Below, one piece after another: positions 34,545 through 47,424 of a stretch of DNA of 64,000 nt (its first letter is position 1; each line of letters starts with the position of its first letter). Below the pieces are notes generated by a model. It was not told where the DNA came from and searched no databases. It saw only the letters and a list, made by a program, of their open reading frames with translations. The DNA lies in NCBI GenBank assembly GCA_030407085.1, contig CM059586.1, forward strand, positions 86,301,501-86,365,500, read 5' to 3'. The translations under genes and the position numbers were made by a program. The DNA comes from Trichopria drosophilae. Its lineage: Eukaryota; Arthropoda; Insecta; Hymenoptera; Diapriidae.

Positions 34545-34860
34545 GGCAAACCCTCCACGAGGGTCGTGCGCTTTTCTCCCGTGAGGCGTACGCTATTTTT
34601 TTCCGATTGCACTTGAACGCCCCCACTTCCACGCTCATTACTCCCTCTGACGTCACATTTTTCTTCCCAAAAGTAATTTTGTAAGGAGTACAAATACAAG
34701 GGAGTAATGGAACCGAAGTGCGCATGCGCGGAGACGACCCGGTGGAATTGGCAACTTTCGTCCCGCGTTGCTGGCGCGGAATGTGGTCATTCAGGTGAAG
34801 TTGGGAAAAAAGCTATTTTGATCCCTGTATCGCAGGAAAAAATAACATTCTCGGATCAGG
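34545..34860. repeat. CpG-rich repeat, copy 1
   Basis: It shares ordered blocks with 35495-35880: CTCCCGTG.GGC.TACGCTATTTTT, GTAATGGAACCGAAGTGCGC/GCATGCGCG, GCAACTTTCGTCCCGCGTT and GGGA.AAAA..TATTTT. Inside, TCATTACTCCCT and AGGGAGTAATGG form a stem (34635-34709). Reading frames are not domain-bearing. It is a dispersed or tandem GC-rich repeat. Confidence 0.55.
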
Positions 34861-35262
34861 AAATAGTACGTGCAATAAGAAAAACAGGTATCTGCAGATT
34901 AATGCAAATTGTGCAGCTCGCGTTCATCGTCACACACCTATTTTGTCCCGTAGTCGGAAAATCTACTATTAAAATGGTGCAATTGGAATTTGAACACAAA
35001 AGTTATAACTGCAGTCTTTGAAATTCTTTCGAGCAACACAGATTTTCCTGCAAATTTGGATTTAGGCTCTACTTACCCTCTACTTTAAAGTTGGATAAGT
35101 GCTAAGGGCTGCTTTTGATTTTTAGACGGTGAAAACTACCTCTGTTTGAAAATAATTGTAAAATTCTAGATTCGGGCGTGTATTCGACTGAAATCATCTT
35201 GCAATATGTTGAGTGAACGTCAAAATAAATTAAGAGACAAAAGTAAACATTTAAAGAAAATT

Positions 35263-35276
35263 CCCCCCCCCCCCCC
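35263..35276. repeat. C14 homopolymer
   Basis: Fourteen consecutive C. The length should be treated as uncertain because such runs are error-prone in sequencing. Confidence 0.85.
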
Positions 35277-35414
35277 AAAAACCATCCCTATTCGAAATTA
35301 ATTGTAAAACTGTAATCAATCTTTTAATTTCAATTTTGACCGAAAGGGCTTTAATTTTATTACCGATTTTCTTTACTGTTAACTAAGAAATTGTATATTA
35401 TGCTTCAAGGGAGG

Positions 35415-35520
35415 AAAGCGCGCGATTCCTGAGCGGGAGGTTTGCTGCAGGAGCGAGGCGAGAGCAGCACTCCTGCAAGGTGAGCCGGGTGAGCGCGCTT
35501 GCCTCCCGTGTGGCATACGC
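35415..35520. repeat. GC-rich hairpin block
   Basis: CGCGCGATTCCTGAGCGGGA to GTGAGCGCGCTTGCCTCCCG folds on itself, with CTGCAGGAG and CTCCTGCA arms around a GAGCGAGGCGAGAGCAG loop. It abuts the second CpG-rich repeat copy. Confidence 0.5.
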
Positions 35521-35880
35521 TATTTTTCATCACACTGGGACGAAAGCAGAAAACAGTTACTTATTTTCCTCCCTGTCATGAAGAAAAATCGTATACTTCC
35601 CTCGGGAAGTAAATAAGAATGCCTCAGACTGCGTGTAATTTTTACCCGAGGTGAAGCCGAGGAGACATTCTTTATTTTACCTCCCTCGTTGAGTAATGTA
35701 CTATTTCTCCCGATCCCATCCATTACTCCCCCTGGCAGCACTTTCCGTCCCTAGGCAGTAATGAGAACGAAGTGCGCATGCGCGCTGACGCCCGGGCAGA
35801 ATCAGCAACTTTCGTCCCGCGTTCCACGCATGGAATACGGACATTCCGACGCAGTCGGGAGAAAATTATTTTAAAATCGC
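35495..35880. repeat. CpG-rich repeat, copy 2
   Basis: Same block order and orientation as 34545-34860, starting about 950 bp later, with an insertion relative to copy 1 after the TACGCTATTTTT block. Confidence 0.5.
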
Positions 35881-35889
35881 CATAACTCG

Positions 35890-38800
35890 GTCAATTCTTA
35901 TGCTATTGACTTCAACCGAAGCTAAATTTAAAGCTCCTTTCAAGTACTTCAAAATAGGTAGAATACGTATTTTTCTTTAAAACTTTTCGTTTCCCCGCTA
36001 TTTCAAGTTGAAATGTTCCATTTTTGATATCATAGAATGCGAAGTGTACTTTAAGGAGTCATAACTTTGGTTCTAACGCACATAGAATAAAAAATAAAAA
36101 ACGAATCTTTTCGTTGTTTCATTACCTTCAATTTTGATTTGTATAATTTTCTTGCTAAAACTTATCGTTTTTTAGATATTAATGAGAAATCATCGAAAAA
36201 CGTGCCTTTTTAGCCTACAAATTAACACCTTCAAGCTCAAATAACTCAAAAAGTATCGATTATACCAACAAATTGTATAGGATATTTTTTGCTTAGAATT
36301 CACCCCTATGTTGAACCTGGGGTTGTTTTCAATAAAAAACTTCCAACTTGCATGAACAATTACTCTAGTCTTAAAAAGAGTTCAGATTCACTAAAAAAAT
36401 ATTTGTATTCGTAACAAATTTTTCATACTCTTTCTGAGCCACTTTAGAGTTTTTAAAAATACTTCAAAATCCAAAAATTTTGATCGTAAATTGTAACTTT
36501 CAGAAAACTTTGATAAAAGAAAAATCTTCCAGAATTATCTTAGAAACAAGGCTATTTTTTCAGGATTTTTCGAGACATTTTTTAATTTTGTGGCATCTTG
36601 CAGTTTTTTACAAAACTCAAATATGGCTCCAAAAATTTTGAGCGAATGGAAAAGTTGAGTTAAAACATCGTGAATGATTACTAATGTACCATTTCGGAGC
36701 CCATTTTGTATTCATTCTATAGAAATTCAATATCACAGCTCCACTAATGTTTTATTTCAAGCTTCAATTTATAATATTTCATATAAAATGAACACTTATT
36801 GCAGGAAAGAAATAACATTTGGAAAAATGGCTACAAATTTTTTTAATTTATGTTTTTTAGTGTAACGTACTACTTTATCGACAAACTACTTTAAGGAATC
36901 ATAAATATTCTTAGTCTCAGTGAAAATATCTTTTAATGTGGTGTATGACTTAGAAAGTACGACCTTTTGTGCCTTCCTGCTTTTCAAAAACTTCTAATAG
37001 TAACGTGTTTTGTGTGAAGAAGCCGAATTTTGGTATGTAAAAAATTTGTTTAAATCCCACAAAAATAGCAAAATTAAAACTTCATAAGTGTCTCTAATTA
37101 TACACCAAATATACGTAATACATCACAGGTAATATATTTAAAATATTTTTAACTTTGCGACGTTTCGCTATTTATACATAAATTATTATTTTCTCACAAG
37201 TAAACGCTATAAGTACGCGCCTGTTCATTTGCATCTCAAGTATTTAAATATTATAATTAACAGTAAATTTATTACTGACGTAAATGGAATTGTTATGTAT
37301 ATACTATACTTTCAGAGAATTATTTATAGTAAATATACATAAGCAGATGATTGTACCTCGATCTCGCGGAATTTGATACAAAAAGCACTTCATACCGAAT
37401 TGCGGCATTATCACATATAATTTTATATAATTCTATGCTATTAAAAGTTACTTAATCCGTCGCAGATAAGGATAACGTCACACACATGTTACACATATTC
37501 TATTTAATAGTGTATAAAATCCGATGTATTTGATTCTAAACGCTTGGGTATGCGATTCAACGTTCGTTGCAAAATCGAATAAAATTTCCTACGTAAATAC
37601 CGAATTATTTCTAATGACATATAATCGTCGTCGTAATCGTGTTCTCCCGAACTGGTTATTTTCGATCATCGAAGTTTTTGTCAATCCAACAGTCGAAACT
37701 CGTTTTTCAAGACGAAATAGAGCGACTTTTCACGACCGGCTTTATAACCATTTTTCACATAACCTTTCGCTTTTTATTTTTCAAATTCATAATAAATTTA
37801 GAAATGCTCATTGAAAATTGAAAATTTTTATATTAGCAGCCCAGTATAGATTTTCATGTTATGAAATCTATACTATACTAAGGAAAAATTAAAAAACTTG
37901 CCGAAAGCAGCTGCGAAATACTTTACGATTTCGAGGAAACACTCGAAATCTTAAGATTGGTCTGAAATGTAGGTAGATCTTGCCATGTAAAGGTTTTTAA
38001 GCAATCTTATCCAATTTCGTGTTGACGTGGTCATAAGAATTTGTATTATTTTATTAAATGTTTCTAGCTTATTTAATACAAAGGAGAAATTACTTTCGGA
38101 ATTAATAAATGCGACCGTGAATATATAATTACGTATTCAGTGCAGTGTAACAACTGCATACTAAGTTAATAATGTATTCCATTTTGTTCCTGTTCTTTTT
38201 ACAAGTAAACAGTAAAATTCATGTTATTACTTAATATCTTAAGATTTAGTTACGGTAACTTCAAGACGTAAGCTGTTAATAACGTTTATTTATTTAAACA
38301 TGACTGTTCACATTTACATAATTTTATTTTCAAATTGGAGATCCTGATGTTTCTCGAATTTTTATTTCACATTCAAAATTTTTTCGTTTTTAGCAAATAA
38401 ATTACAAGTATTATCCAAGTTACGTGACAACTCGAGGTAAATAAATTTCAACTATGTAATTGTAGATGAAAACAATGTTTACTACTCATTCTTTCGTGAA
38501 AGTTATTTGTGACATACAACATAATTGTCTACAATTTCTTTACTGCCATTTCAGTAAAATTTATAAAAAATACACGTCCAAAATAAAATAGATTACTGGA
38601 ATGCGTTGATAGTTTTATGGCTAGTTCCGGAATGAATTGGAGTTTAAATGTGGTAGAATGCATAATTATTTAAATGAGAACAAATACACATCGAACTTTG
38701 TAAAAGTAAATTACTTGGATTAACATATTGAATGGCATAATGGCGTAGATTTTCTTTAGTTTTCTTATGCTGTAACACAAATGTGGGAACTCGAGTCACT

Positions 38801-41280
38801 ACGAATTTTCAACACTGCTTTGAACTTTTCCAGAGTTGAATAACCGTCAACATTTTGAAAATTGAACAGCTCGAAAAGAACGTCTGAAGCAAAACTAAAT
38901 TCATACCCAGCATAATTATTCGGTAGTTGATAGAAGATGAATATGAAGTGATTATATAAAACTGAAAATCATGAATTCTCTCAACTTTTAACGACTACTA
39001 AAGTGTCAATTACCTATTACAAAACGATTACTAAACGTAAGTTTAATATGTCATCAAAGAAGCAGTTGCAGATTTGATTATATGAAATTTGGAATACTTT
39101 GAACGATAAAATTTGATTTTTTATGCTTTTTTAATTGACCGCTAGAGTACACGGGAGGTATTTCTCTCGCAAATGCACGAGAAGCAGAGGAAATGAATGG
39201 ATTGTATAAAAGAATTATCTTGAACTTTTAACGTTCACTGAATTGACAATAATTATCTATTACTACATACGTAACTTATGATTTTTTCAAAACGAATATC
39301 ATAAATCTTGCAAAATTATTGAAGATATAAATATAATTCAGTCCTTTTATAACGGAGTAGTTCCCTTTAACCGTTTAATGCCCAACTGTACACAATTTCT
39401 TTAAGAAGTTAGATCCTATATTTTAGTATTTAAACTTCACGAGAAAATGTTGGCGCAAGTCATATTTAATTTGCCAAAATCCGCTCATTCCAATGGTGCA
39501 TGTCAATAATTTTCGAATTACTCAAATAAAAAAGTTATACACCACATTTTTTTGTTTTATTTTTAATTTATCGAATTTCAGTATAGGTTTAGAACACCTC
39601 TAAAAGTCACAAATATCACGCCAAAAATGAATTGGTTATCAAATAGACGTATTTCGAGAAATATTCAAAATGGCGATAAAAATGAATTTTTATTCGTAAT
39701 ATTCTAGCGATATGTTAAAAATCGCGAAATTCAATGCAGATTTATAACCTTGATAGCAAAGCATTCATTAAGTCGCTAAGTACGAATCTGAAGGCGATTT
39801 TTGAAAATAAAATATGGCTGTTCAAATATGGCGAACAAACAATTCTACCAACTTAACAATGAAAAAACTGATATAATGATATAATGATATGAATAAGCTC
39901 CTTGAATAGATCAAAATCGATAACGTCTAAAAAAATAGGTTATGTTAGGATAGTTAAAATAAATCAAAATTAATTCCCAATAAAATTATAATAGAAAAAA
40001 TGTGTATAAACATTTATATTTGCATGGACATTACTTCTTTTCATTTGTATATATCATTACTTTCTACATGTTCCAATTAATACAGATTTCAAGTTAGTGC
40101 GTACTTATTGGTTGATAATTATGGAACATCATCAATAGTAACGAAATTAAGTTTTAAATCAGCCTTCGCAGTTTATTGAAATCCATTGATCGAATTTAGA
40201 AACAAAAAAATGTTACTAATTACGCAGATTCTTATTTCAGTTCGACTGCCTTTACATTTCATTACTAATGCGGGAAATCGAATTTCGAACGATGTTTACC
40301 CTAATAGGATGGTGGAAATACGGATGTCGGACGCAGTAGTACAAAAAATTAATTTTTAACAAATTTTCGATTTGGCGGGTTTCGGAAAAGAACTAATAAT
40401 TTATGTTTAATGAGGTATTTAATCAGGCGATTTTCAGACATCAGATATTATATCAATAAATTGTTTCTATCGATTATGTTGTAAATACCTGTAATACTCC
40501 TAAGTTAATAAAATACAACAATAATATGACTTTAAATATAGAGCAAACTTATATGACAACTTTTTTAAAAATTCTAAATAATAGTATTTACGTTCATTAT
40601 AATATAAGTTCTATTAATTAAGAATGATGATGCCTTATGCTGAATGAAAGATGTAAATTTCATTTTTCCCAAAGAAGCAAGAGACTCGTCTCTACTGTTT
40701 TTATATAACAGGATTTTTCTTCTATTTAGGGATTTATATAAATTTTTGTTAGAAAAATGTTTTGTCAAAGATGGAAAATCTCACTTTAATTTTTGGATAA
40801 TATTTATGATTTATAGAATCCATGTTTAACAAAAAATGTTTGCAACAAAAATTTGCATAAATATCTGTACAGAGGAGTTTCTGACTTCTGGGGTACGAAA
40901 TTTGGACAAGTTGTTTTGTTCGAAGTTGGACAAAATTTTAAAAAAATGCAATTTCCATCTTTTGTTTAGTGTAAGGCGTACTTATTAATTAACATTCTTT
41001 AAAATAAATTTATGTTTGCAAGATGTTTTCAGCAGTGTCTATTAAGAAAGTTAGTGTTTCGATATTCAATGTTTTTATTTACATTTTAATTTTCATTATT
41101 TATTTTTTACATTTCGTAACAAATATTTTATCAATATTTTATTACTAACACAGATGGACACTTTCTGCATATCTTGACACATTTCTTAACATTTTAAGAT
41201 GTTACCAACTACAAAATTTGATACGAAGAAAAATTGACTTTCAAAAACAAAATAAAATTTGGTAAAACAATGTTTATAAT
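35890..41280. other. Intergenic, AT-rich with decayed repeats
   Basis: No gene was found. At about 36040-37100 there are repeat-like phrases (TTTAAGGAGTCATAA and a variant at 36890). At 39030-39130 there is a repeat shared with 45190-45285 (CATCAAAGAAGCAGTTGC, TTTGATTATATGAAAT). At 38940-39030 and 39200-39270 two related local blocks contain AACTTTTAACG. Reading frames of up to 96 codons have no recognisable domain. Confidence 0.35.
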
Positions 41281-41290
41281 ATATTCCTGA

Positions 41291-41366
41291 AATATGCATT
41301 ATTAAATAAGTAAAATTATACTTATTTAATAATGCATATTAAACATATGACAAATTAGTCATATGT
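41291..41366. repeat. Two perfect hairpins in a row with the same spacer
   Basis: The first hairpin has 22-bp perfect arms (AATATGCATTATTAAATAAG.. at 41291-41312 and 41319-41340). The second has 9-bp perfect arms (ACATATGAC / GTCATATGT, 41343-41366). Both are separated by the identical spacer AAATTA. Confidence 0.85.
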
Positions 41367-41404
41367 CTTAAAAAACCATTTATTAAGTGTTGATTATCTC
41401 TGGA

Positions 41405-41825
41405 AATTCCTTGGAGTGAAATTACACTCTTAAAGAGTCAAAATTTACCCCAAGCAAAAGTGAAAGAGCCACTCTGTAGGTAGTTAATTTTTTTCACTTC
41501 AGAGATAGAGCGAAATCTTAACTCTAGTTAAACCACCGATAGTAACAATGACGAATAAATGTGCAGAATTTAATTACTCTTTTTAAGTTTAATTTAGGTG
41601 CATGTAAAAATCTATTTTTAAACAAAATAACACTTCAGTAATTACAAAATCTCACTCTCTTTGGAGTGAATTTTCTCTCCAACATTTGGAGTGAATTTCT
41701 TCACTCTTCCATTGGGAGTGAATGATCTCACTCTTTTATCGTGGTCATTCACTCATTTTACCGTGAGCACCCCGTTCACTCCAGGTTTAGAGTGAAAATT
41801 TCACTCCAAGAAATTTAGAGAGATC
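41405..41825. repeat. TGGAGTGAA-rich inverted-repeat element
   Basis: Ends CCTTGGAGTGAAATTACACTC and GAGTGAAAATTTCACTCCAAG are inverted. At least eight further GGAGTGAA/TTCACTC words lie between them, in both orientations. It is a MITE-like, non-coding element of about 420 bp. Confidence 0.6.
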
Positions 41826-42939
41826 ATAATCTCAATCACAAGCCCAATAGGACTCCATTTCATTATGTAAACTGCTAAATGAAAACAAACTTGCTCATAA
41901 AATTTATTAACAATCTAATAATATAATTTCACTATTTCTGAAACATTACGAACAAAATGTGTGAATACTTATTCAATTTCCCTTAAGAATGCACAGACAA
42001 TCGTTTTAAACTTACGTTCATAGTTTCAAAAAGACTAATATTATCCTGGGAATGATGTTCTATACGCAGTATATTAGCGATAATAATGATGACGTTGCAA
42101 ATTCTTTAGCAAAGCACTTAGTTTTATTTTTACGCTGGGATTAATATTCATTCTGTACTCTCCAATCAAATTAAGTTCAAAACTATTAACTAAATAACGA
42201 AACTTGGGTTCTTAATTAAATTAGTAATAAGTTTGACTAATAAATAACGAAAATTTGATACTTTATTACTAATTTAAAAAAACTACTGAAATAAAACACT
42301 AAATTTCGACGTTTAGATCAGCAAAATCAGATTAATAAATTAGTATGTTTTTAGTAATAAAATTACTAATTGATAGTAACCCATTTTTCATTTTGTAGTT
42401 TTTAACTACTTTCAGTTTTCATATCTAAGTTTGAAAGACTCTTGTCTACGTTTTTTATATTTAGTATTTACACACTTATGTTTAAGTCACGTCATTTTAA
42501 ATCTTAATTTTAATACTTTGGACCTTTGCCAACACAAAAAAAAATAAGAAAGGTTCTGGATAAATATCAACCTTTCGGTGGTCATGGCTAGAAACATGGG
42601 TAAATGACGTTAAAATCAGGTACTAAATAAACGACATGTATAATATTAAACACCAAACTTAAGCTCATACATACTAAATATGTAAATACATGAATACATT
42701 CATTAATATTTAGATATAAAAAATTACGAAATTGTATCCATTCTATTAAATACCTTAAGATGTTTGTGATCGTAAATAACATCTACTAGAAAATGTATAC
42801 TTAAAAATTGACTTAGAATCATATAAATTTTATAAAATAAAAAATAAATGCTAATTTTATCAGAATTTTTGAGGATGTTTTTGGATTTTCTTGGATTTGG
42901 CAGTTGAGAACTGGCTCAATGAATTTTAACAAATTAAAA

Positions 42940-43090
42940 AACCGACAAATAAAAAAGCCACTGGTAAAAAAATCGACATTCCAAAAACCGACACTTAAAA
43001 AATGACTATTAAAAAAAATGTATCTATTATGTTATGTGGCAGCTTTTTGACTGTCGGTTTTTTTATTTGTCGGCTTTTCGATTTGTCCGT
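42940..43090. repeat. AAACCGACAAATAAAAAAGCC fold-back
   Basis: The left AAAAACCGACAAATAAAAAA and the right TTTTTTATTTGTCGGCTTTT are complementary. Several CCGACA/CGACATT words lie between. It is a short, AT-rich, non-coding fold-back. Confidence 0.5.
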
Positions 43091-43109
43091 TTTGCGACCT
43101 GCACCCGAA

Positions 43110-44350
43110 AAGTTGCATTGAGGTAAAAATGACGTATAAAAAAATGCGTCGAAAAAACTCAGTTCTAAATGCGGTTGTCTAAAATCGAAATAGTTCTTTT
43201 TTGTTTATTTTTGGTGTTTTCTGCATTTTAACCTCTGACAATCGAAAGAGCATACCCAAAAAGACAAACATGAAATTTTTTCTCTAGGATTTGCTAATTG
43301 GCATTGCACTGAAAACTAAGAAAACTCTAAAAATATAAAATTAAAGGGTTAATCATATTTATCAAGATGTATACAAATGTACTTAATAAAAACCCAAAAA
43401 GTTGTTATATAAATAGTTCATTTTACTAATTGCGTTTCAATATTTTGCATTTTGCAGTCAAATATTAAACAATGACCATGTAAGACCTTAGGTTACCACT
43501 GATTTAGTTGTTATTATAACAGAAAATCTCTTAATTGCTTCGCAATAATGCTTTTTAACCAAATAAGTTAACAAAAAAAGTTTATTTGTTACAAATTCTG
43601 GTAACAGTTACATCAAGCAAAGGTAATAAAGAACATAAATGGTCTAATTTATTATAACAATCGATTCGTTTAAAATCAGTATATACGGATATCTTCATCT
43701 TGCAATAGTGACATTGAGACACGAGGCATAAAATCATGCAGAGAATCTGCAGTAAATTACGAAATGTGTAACTTCGAACCCTATAACTAAGCTTGTTTCA
43801 ACAGAATCTCTCGAAGAATACTCCAGAGTTAAAATGCTATTTAAAATAGGTTTATGACACAGTTCTCCGTAAATATTTGCTTATAGAGGTTGAACTCTAA
43901 ACAAATACTATTTATGATCACTATTTTTCACACAAGGAACGTGCCGTTGTCGTCGAATACTGAATTTCCCAATCTCAAGGTGTGAAATACCATTTTTTCG
44001 GAGTGAAACCTCATATTTCAGAATTCAAAAATTATTTCATTGACAACAATGTCTCAATTTTCGCTATACGAAATGTAGAAAATAGATTCTTTTGTTAATC
44101 TTATACCCTTCAAATATACGAGAAATTTCAAAAATAATTTTGAAAATATTTTTAATAATCTTCTTTTATATTTTATCACAATTAAATTGCAAAATATTTC
44201 TATTCCTTTTATGTAGTGAATCTAAACTTTTTTAAATAACAATATCGAGTACTACTGACTGATATACCTAACACAATTATTGGAAAATTCCTGTACAAAA
44301 ATATAAGAATTTTCCAAGACAGGGAATGGAAAAATTAAATTTGGTATGGG
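43110..44350. other. Intergenic, AT-rich
   Basis: Nothing supportable was seen. Confidence 0.3.
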
Positions 44351-44357
44351 AATACTA

Positions 44358-44557
44358 CACTAGGTGGCGTACAAATCCGAAAATAAAGTAGACTATCATT
44401 TACTTTAAATGTCAAAGTTATGGGTGACATGTACAATGAGTGAGTGAACTCTGTGAAATTTATCATTGAGGGAGGAATAATTCGATGAAATCAATGGATC
44501 CATGAGTTAAATGAAACTGTTTGAAACATCATTTTTGGATTTGAGCGCCATCTAGTG
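44358..44557. mobile_element. 200-bp MITE with CACTAGGTGGCG ends
   Basis: The left end CACTAGGTGGCGTACAAATC and the right end GGATTTGAGCGCCATCTAGTG are inverted over about 25 bp. It is non-coding. A related single end (CACTAGGTTGCGAATAAATC) lies at 55652. The target duplication is not clear. Confidence 0.65.
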
Positions 44558-44559
44558 AC

Positions 44560-46930
44560 CGAACAAATAATGTCTCCTTTTTTATCACGCTAAAATATAA
44601 GAATATCAATACAGATGTGAGCAATTCATTCAATTTCGTTTACATTATCAAATTAAAAAATAATCATATTTTCCTTCAAAATGAAATATGATAAATAAAT
44701 GCAATAAATAATCGATTATATAGAACTGTATTTGTCACTAAATATTTTCAAACATGCTAAACTGAATTTGGGAATTAGTTAGTTTTAAAAGATAACAATT
44801 TATCGAGCGAAAGTAAGAGATAATAGTAACAGCAATTATTTTGTTTTATTAAATAGTAAATATATTCAAATCTATGCAGTGGCATTGGAGGCCGTCGCGA
44901 AAAGATAGATACTGTAATCAGTTCCAGATTTTATAAACTACGTTTCTTGTTTATGATGGAGGGATATGTCCGTGAAAGGTACGACATAAACATTCCTTTT
45001 TCCATGTAATTTCAAGACCAAAGGAAACATGTAGATATGAGTGATTGGCTGTCACGTTTGACATACGGTCGGAAATCTAGAAAATCAGGACTAAATCCGC
45101 TAAAAATTTTATCCATGATTTATCTTTAAATTTGTATATTATCAAATGGTTTATAGAGACAAATTTCATACGATTTCAACTAAACAAAGTTTAATATCGA
45201 CGGTACGTCATCAAAGCAGTTGTCGATTTGATTATATGAAATGTTGAATACTTGATTATAGATCAATTGGATTTTGTACGATTAGCTTGAAATCTCAAAA
45301 TCGATTACGCAAATAGAAAGCCGACGAAACTGTTAGGTTAGATCAACTATTACGTTTATTGTTTCGCCTTCAAGCAAAATTTCAATAAATCTTTCCAAGC
45401 TATCTGCTGGAGGTGGTAATCGTAGGTGGATGCTCAGAATTGTACAATTTTTTTATATTTTGATGGATTACAAAGGTAAACAAAGTTTTAGGGGTCACTT
45501 CCGAAGTAATTTCGTGCGCTGAATTTGAATTCGAAGTGAGCATCGATCAATAGCGTTAGAATTTGAAGATATTTGAGGTTATGTACCACGAGAATTTGTT
45601 TTTTTCTGCTACTTTTGAGGTTATATAAATGATGCAATCTTTTTTTTCTTTTTAGCTACTAAAGAAGAAATAAAAAGTTGTAAGCACGACTTGGCTATTT
45701 AGAGAATAATTTGTGTTAGTTATACACCCTCTACTTTGTAATAACAGTTTTTTGCTTAGTGTTTGACTAACTAAGTAGAAAGTAAGTGTTAACGGAAGTA
45801 ATTAAAGATAACTTTATTGTACTTGACTTTTAATCGGCTGCAGAACTCTCGCGAAAATCCTATGAGAATTTTAAGTCCTTGACATTTCCTTATTTGTATC
45901 GTATGACATACAGTGAACAAATATCGTATAACAACCTGTTTAATTTCTAATGAAATCAACACTTTTCACGGGAGATTTTTATTGGAATTGTGGTAAGTTT
46001 AGAATATATCGTATATTAATTAATATATATTTTATAACATACATTTGAAATCAAGTTTCTTTGAGATAATTCACATGGAACTAATTCAATTTTCGACGTT
46101 AAGTAAACCTTTTTGCAACTACTCTTTTTATTTTAAAATACTACAAAACCTAAAAAATCATCAGGAAATTAATTTTTTCAATTATTTATAATACCGATAG
46201 GATTTAAAAAATGTTTCACACAATTTAAGACATTTTGTGAAGAAAAAAAGGACATGAAAGTTGATCTTTCGGCCCTGGGAATACTTCAGAAAATGTAATT
46301 CAATATTTAGTATATAAGACACTTCTAATTATTTAAATTTCAAGCGACATGATAAGACTACAAAATTAAATATGTACTGCTTAACGAAAAAAATATATTT
46401 TTTTCAAATCATATAGCTGTATACTACGTCATAGACTGGAAATCATTATTTTACTTTTAATGTAAAGTTTTTTTTAAATGTATTTCAACACGTCGATAAT
46501 TAATTCAGAGACGAGGAAATACATGTGGAGATTAGTAATATTTGAATATTAGAAAGTACCGATATTTTATTTTCACAAATCATAAACGTAGTTAAATGTA
46601 CCAGAGATATAGTAACGATGATTTAGCATTCATATTATTTATATTACTATTATGCTTACATAGAAAAAAATATGACACTGAAAAGTCACTAGACGGACAA
46701 ATCTAAAAATTGGCAACCCTCTTGGCAACTTTTCATAAGATTACTTGATATAAATGGCGACTTAATATTTCCAATATTCAAAGTAAAATTATTTCTGAAA
46801 ATTTTGAAGAATTCAAATCGTCATCATCCTATCAAATCCATTGCGACAATTTTGGCATTACCATCAGGACATTTTTCCTGTATATTTAATTAAAATTTGT
46901 CTGATTTTTTATTTAGAAATTAGAAATTTC
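44560..46930. other. Intergenic, AT-rich
   Basis: No gene was seen. It contains the repeat shared with 39030-39130 (about 45190-45285) and otherwise AT-rich DNA. Confidence 0.3.
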
Positions 46931-46936
46931 TCTCAC

Positions 46937-47310
46937 CTGTCAATCATTCCGAATTTGGGTCTTGGAAGTTGCACCTTCCTGATTCACCTTCGACACTGAC
47001 GAACGCGGAAAACCGTCGATTAATTCACAAGGCAGGTAATCGCGTGCACATGCTTGATTCGAATTCTTACGGAGGGTAACTTCCGGTCACGAGAGCGTTC
47101 GGATGAAACTGGGACTTGCTAGGATTGGAACCGTCCGGTCTCGAGGGCCTCGAGTGTTACCGAGCCACTGTGATGTTTCCTATGTCGGGCCTTTCTTCGA
47201 TATGGTTCTTCGGCGGGGGCACGTTTTACAGGGTGGTGGCACCTATATGCTGTTCACCGAGAGTGAGAGGTGAAAAACGAGCGAGGGGGAGCCCCCTCCC
47301 CCAAAACCCC
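46937..47310 (-). promoter_or_regulatory. GC-rich block: candidate non-coding first exon or tRNA-derived SINE head
   Basis: This is a GC-rich island in AT-rich DNA. Read on the minus strand it ends in a strong donor (TTGACAG|GTGAGAG at 46937), as a first exon would. It also contains a perfect pol III B-box (GGTTCCAATCC, 47132-47122) about 24 nt after an A-box-like TGGCTCGGTAAC (47167-47156), as in tRNA-derived SINEs. No open coding frame of note starts here: the main ATG is followed by a stop after eight codons. Which reading is right cannot be decided from one copy. Confidence 0.4.
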
Positions 47311-47424
47311 GTCTTTTAAAAATGTTTTGTCGTTTTGAGATCTTATAAAAATTGGTCCTGAAAATACACATCCAAAATAGCAAAGAATGGTGAAAAATTC
47401 GAATTTTGAAGATGACTCAATAAC

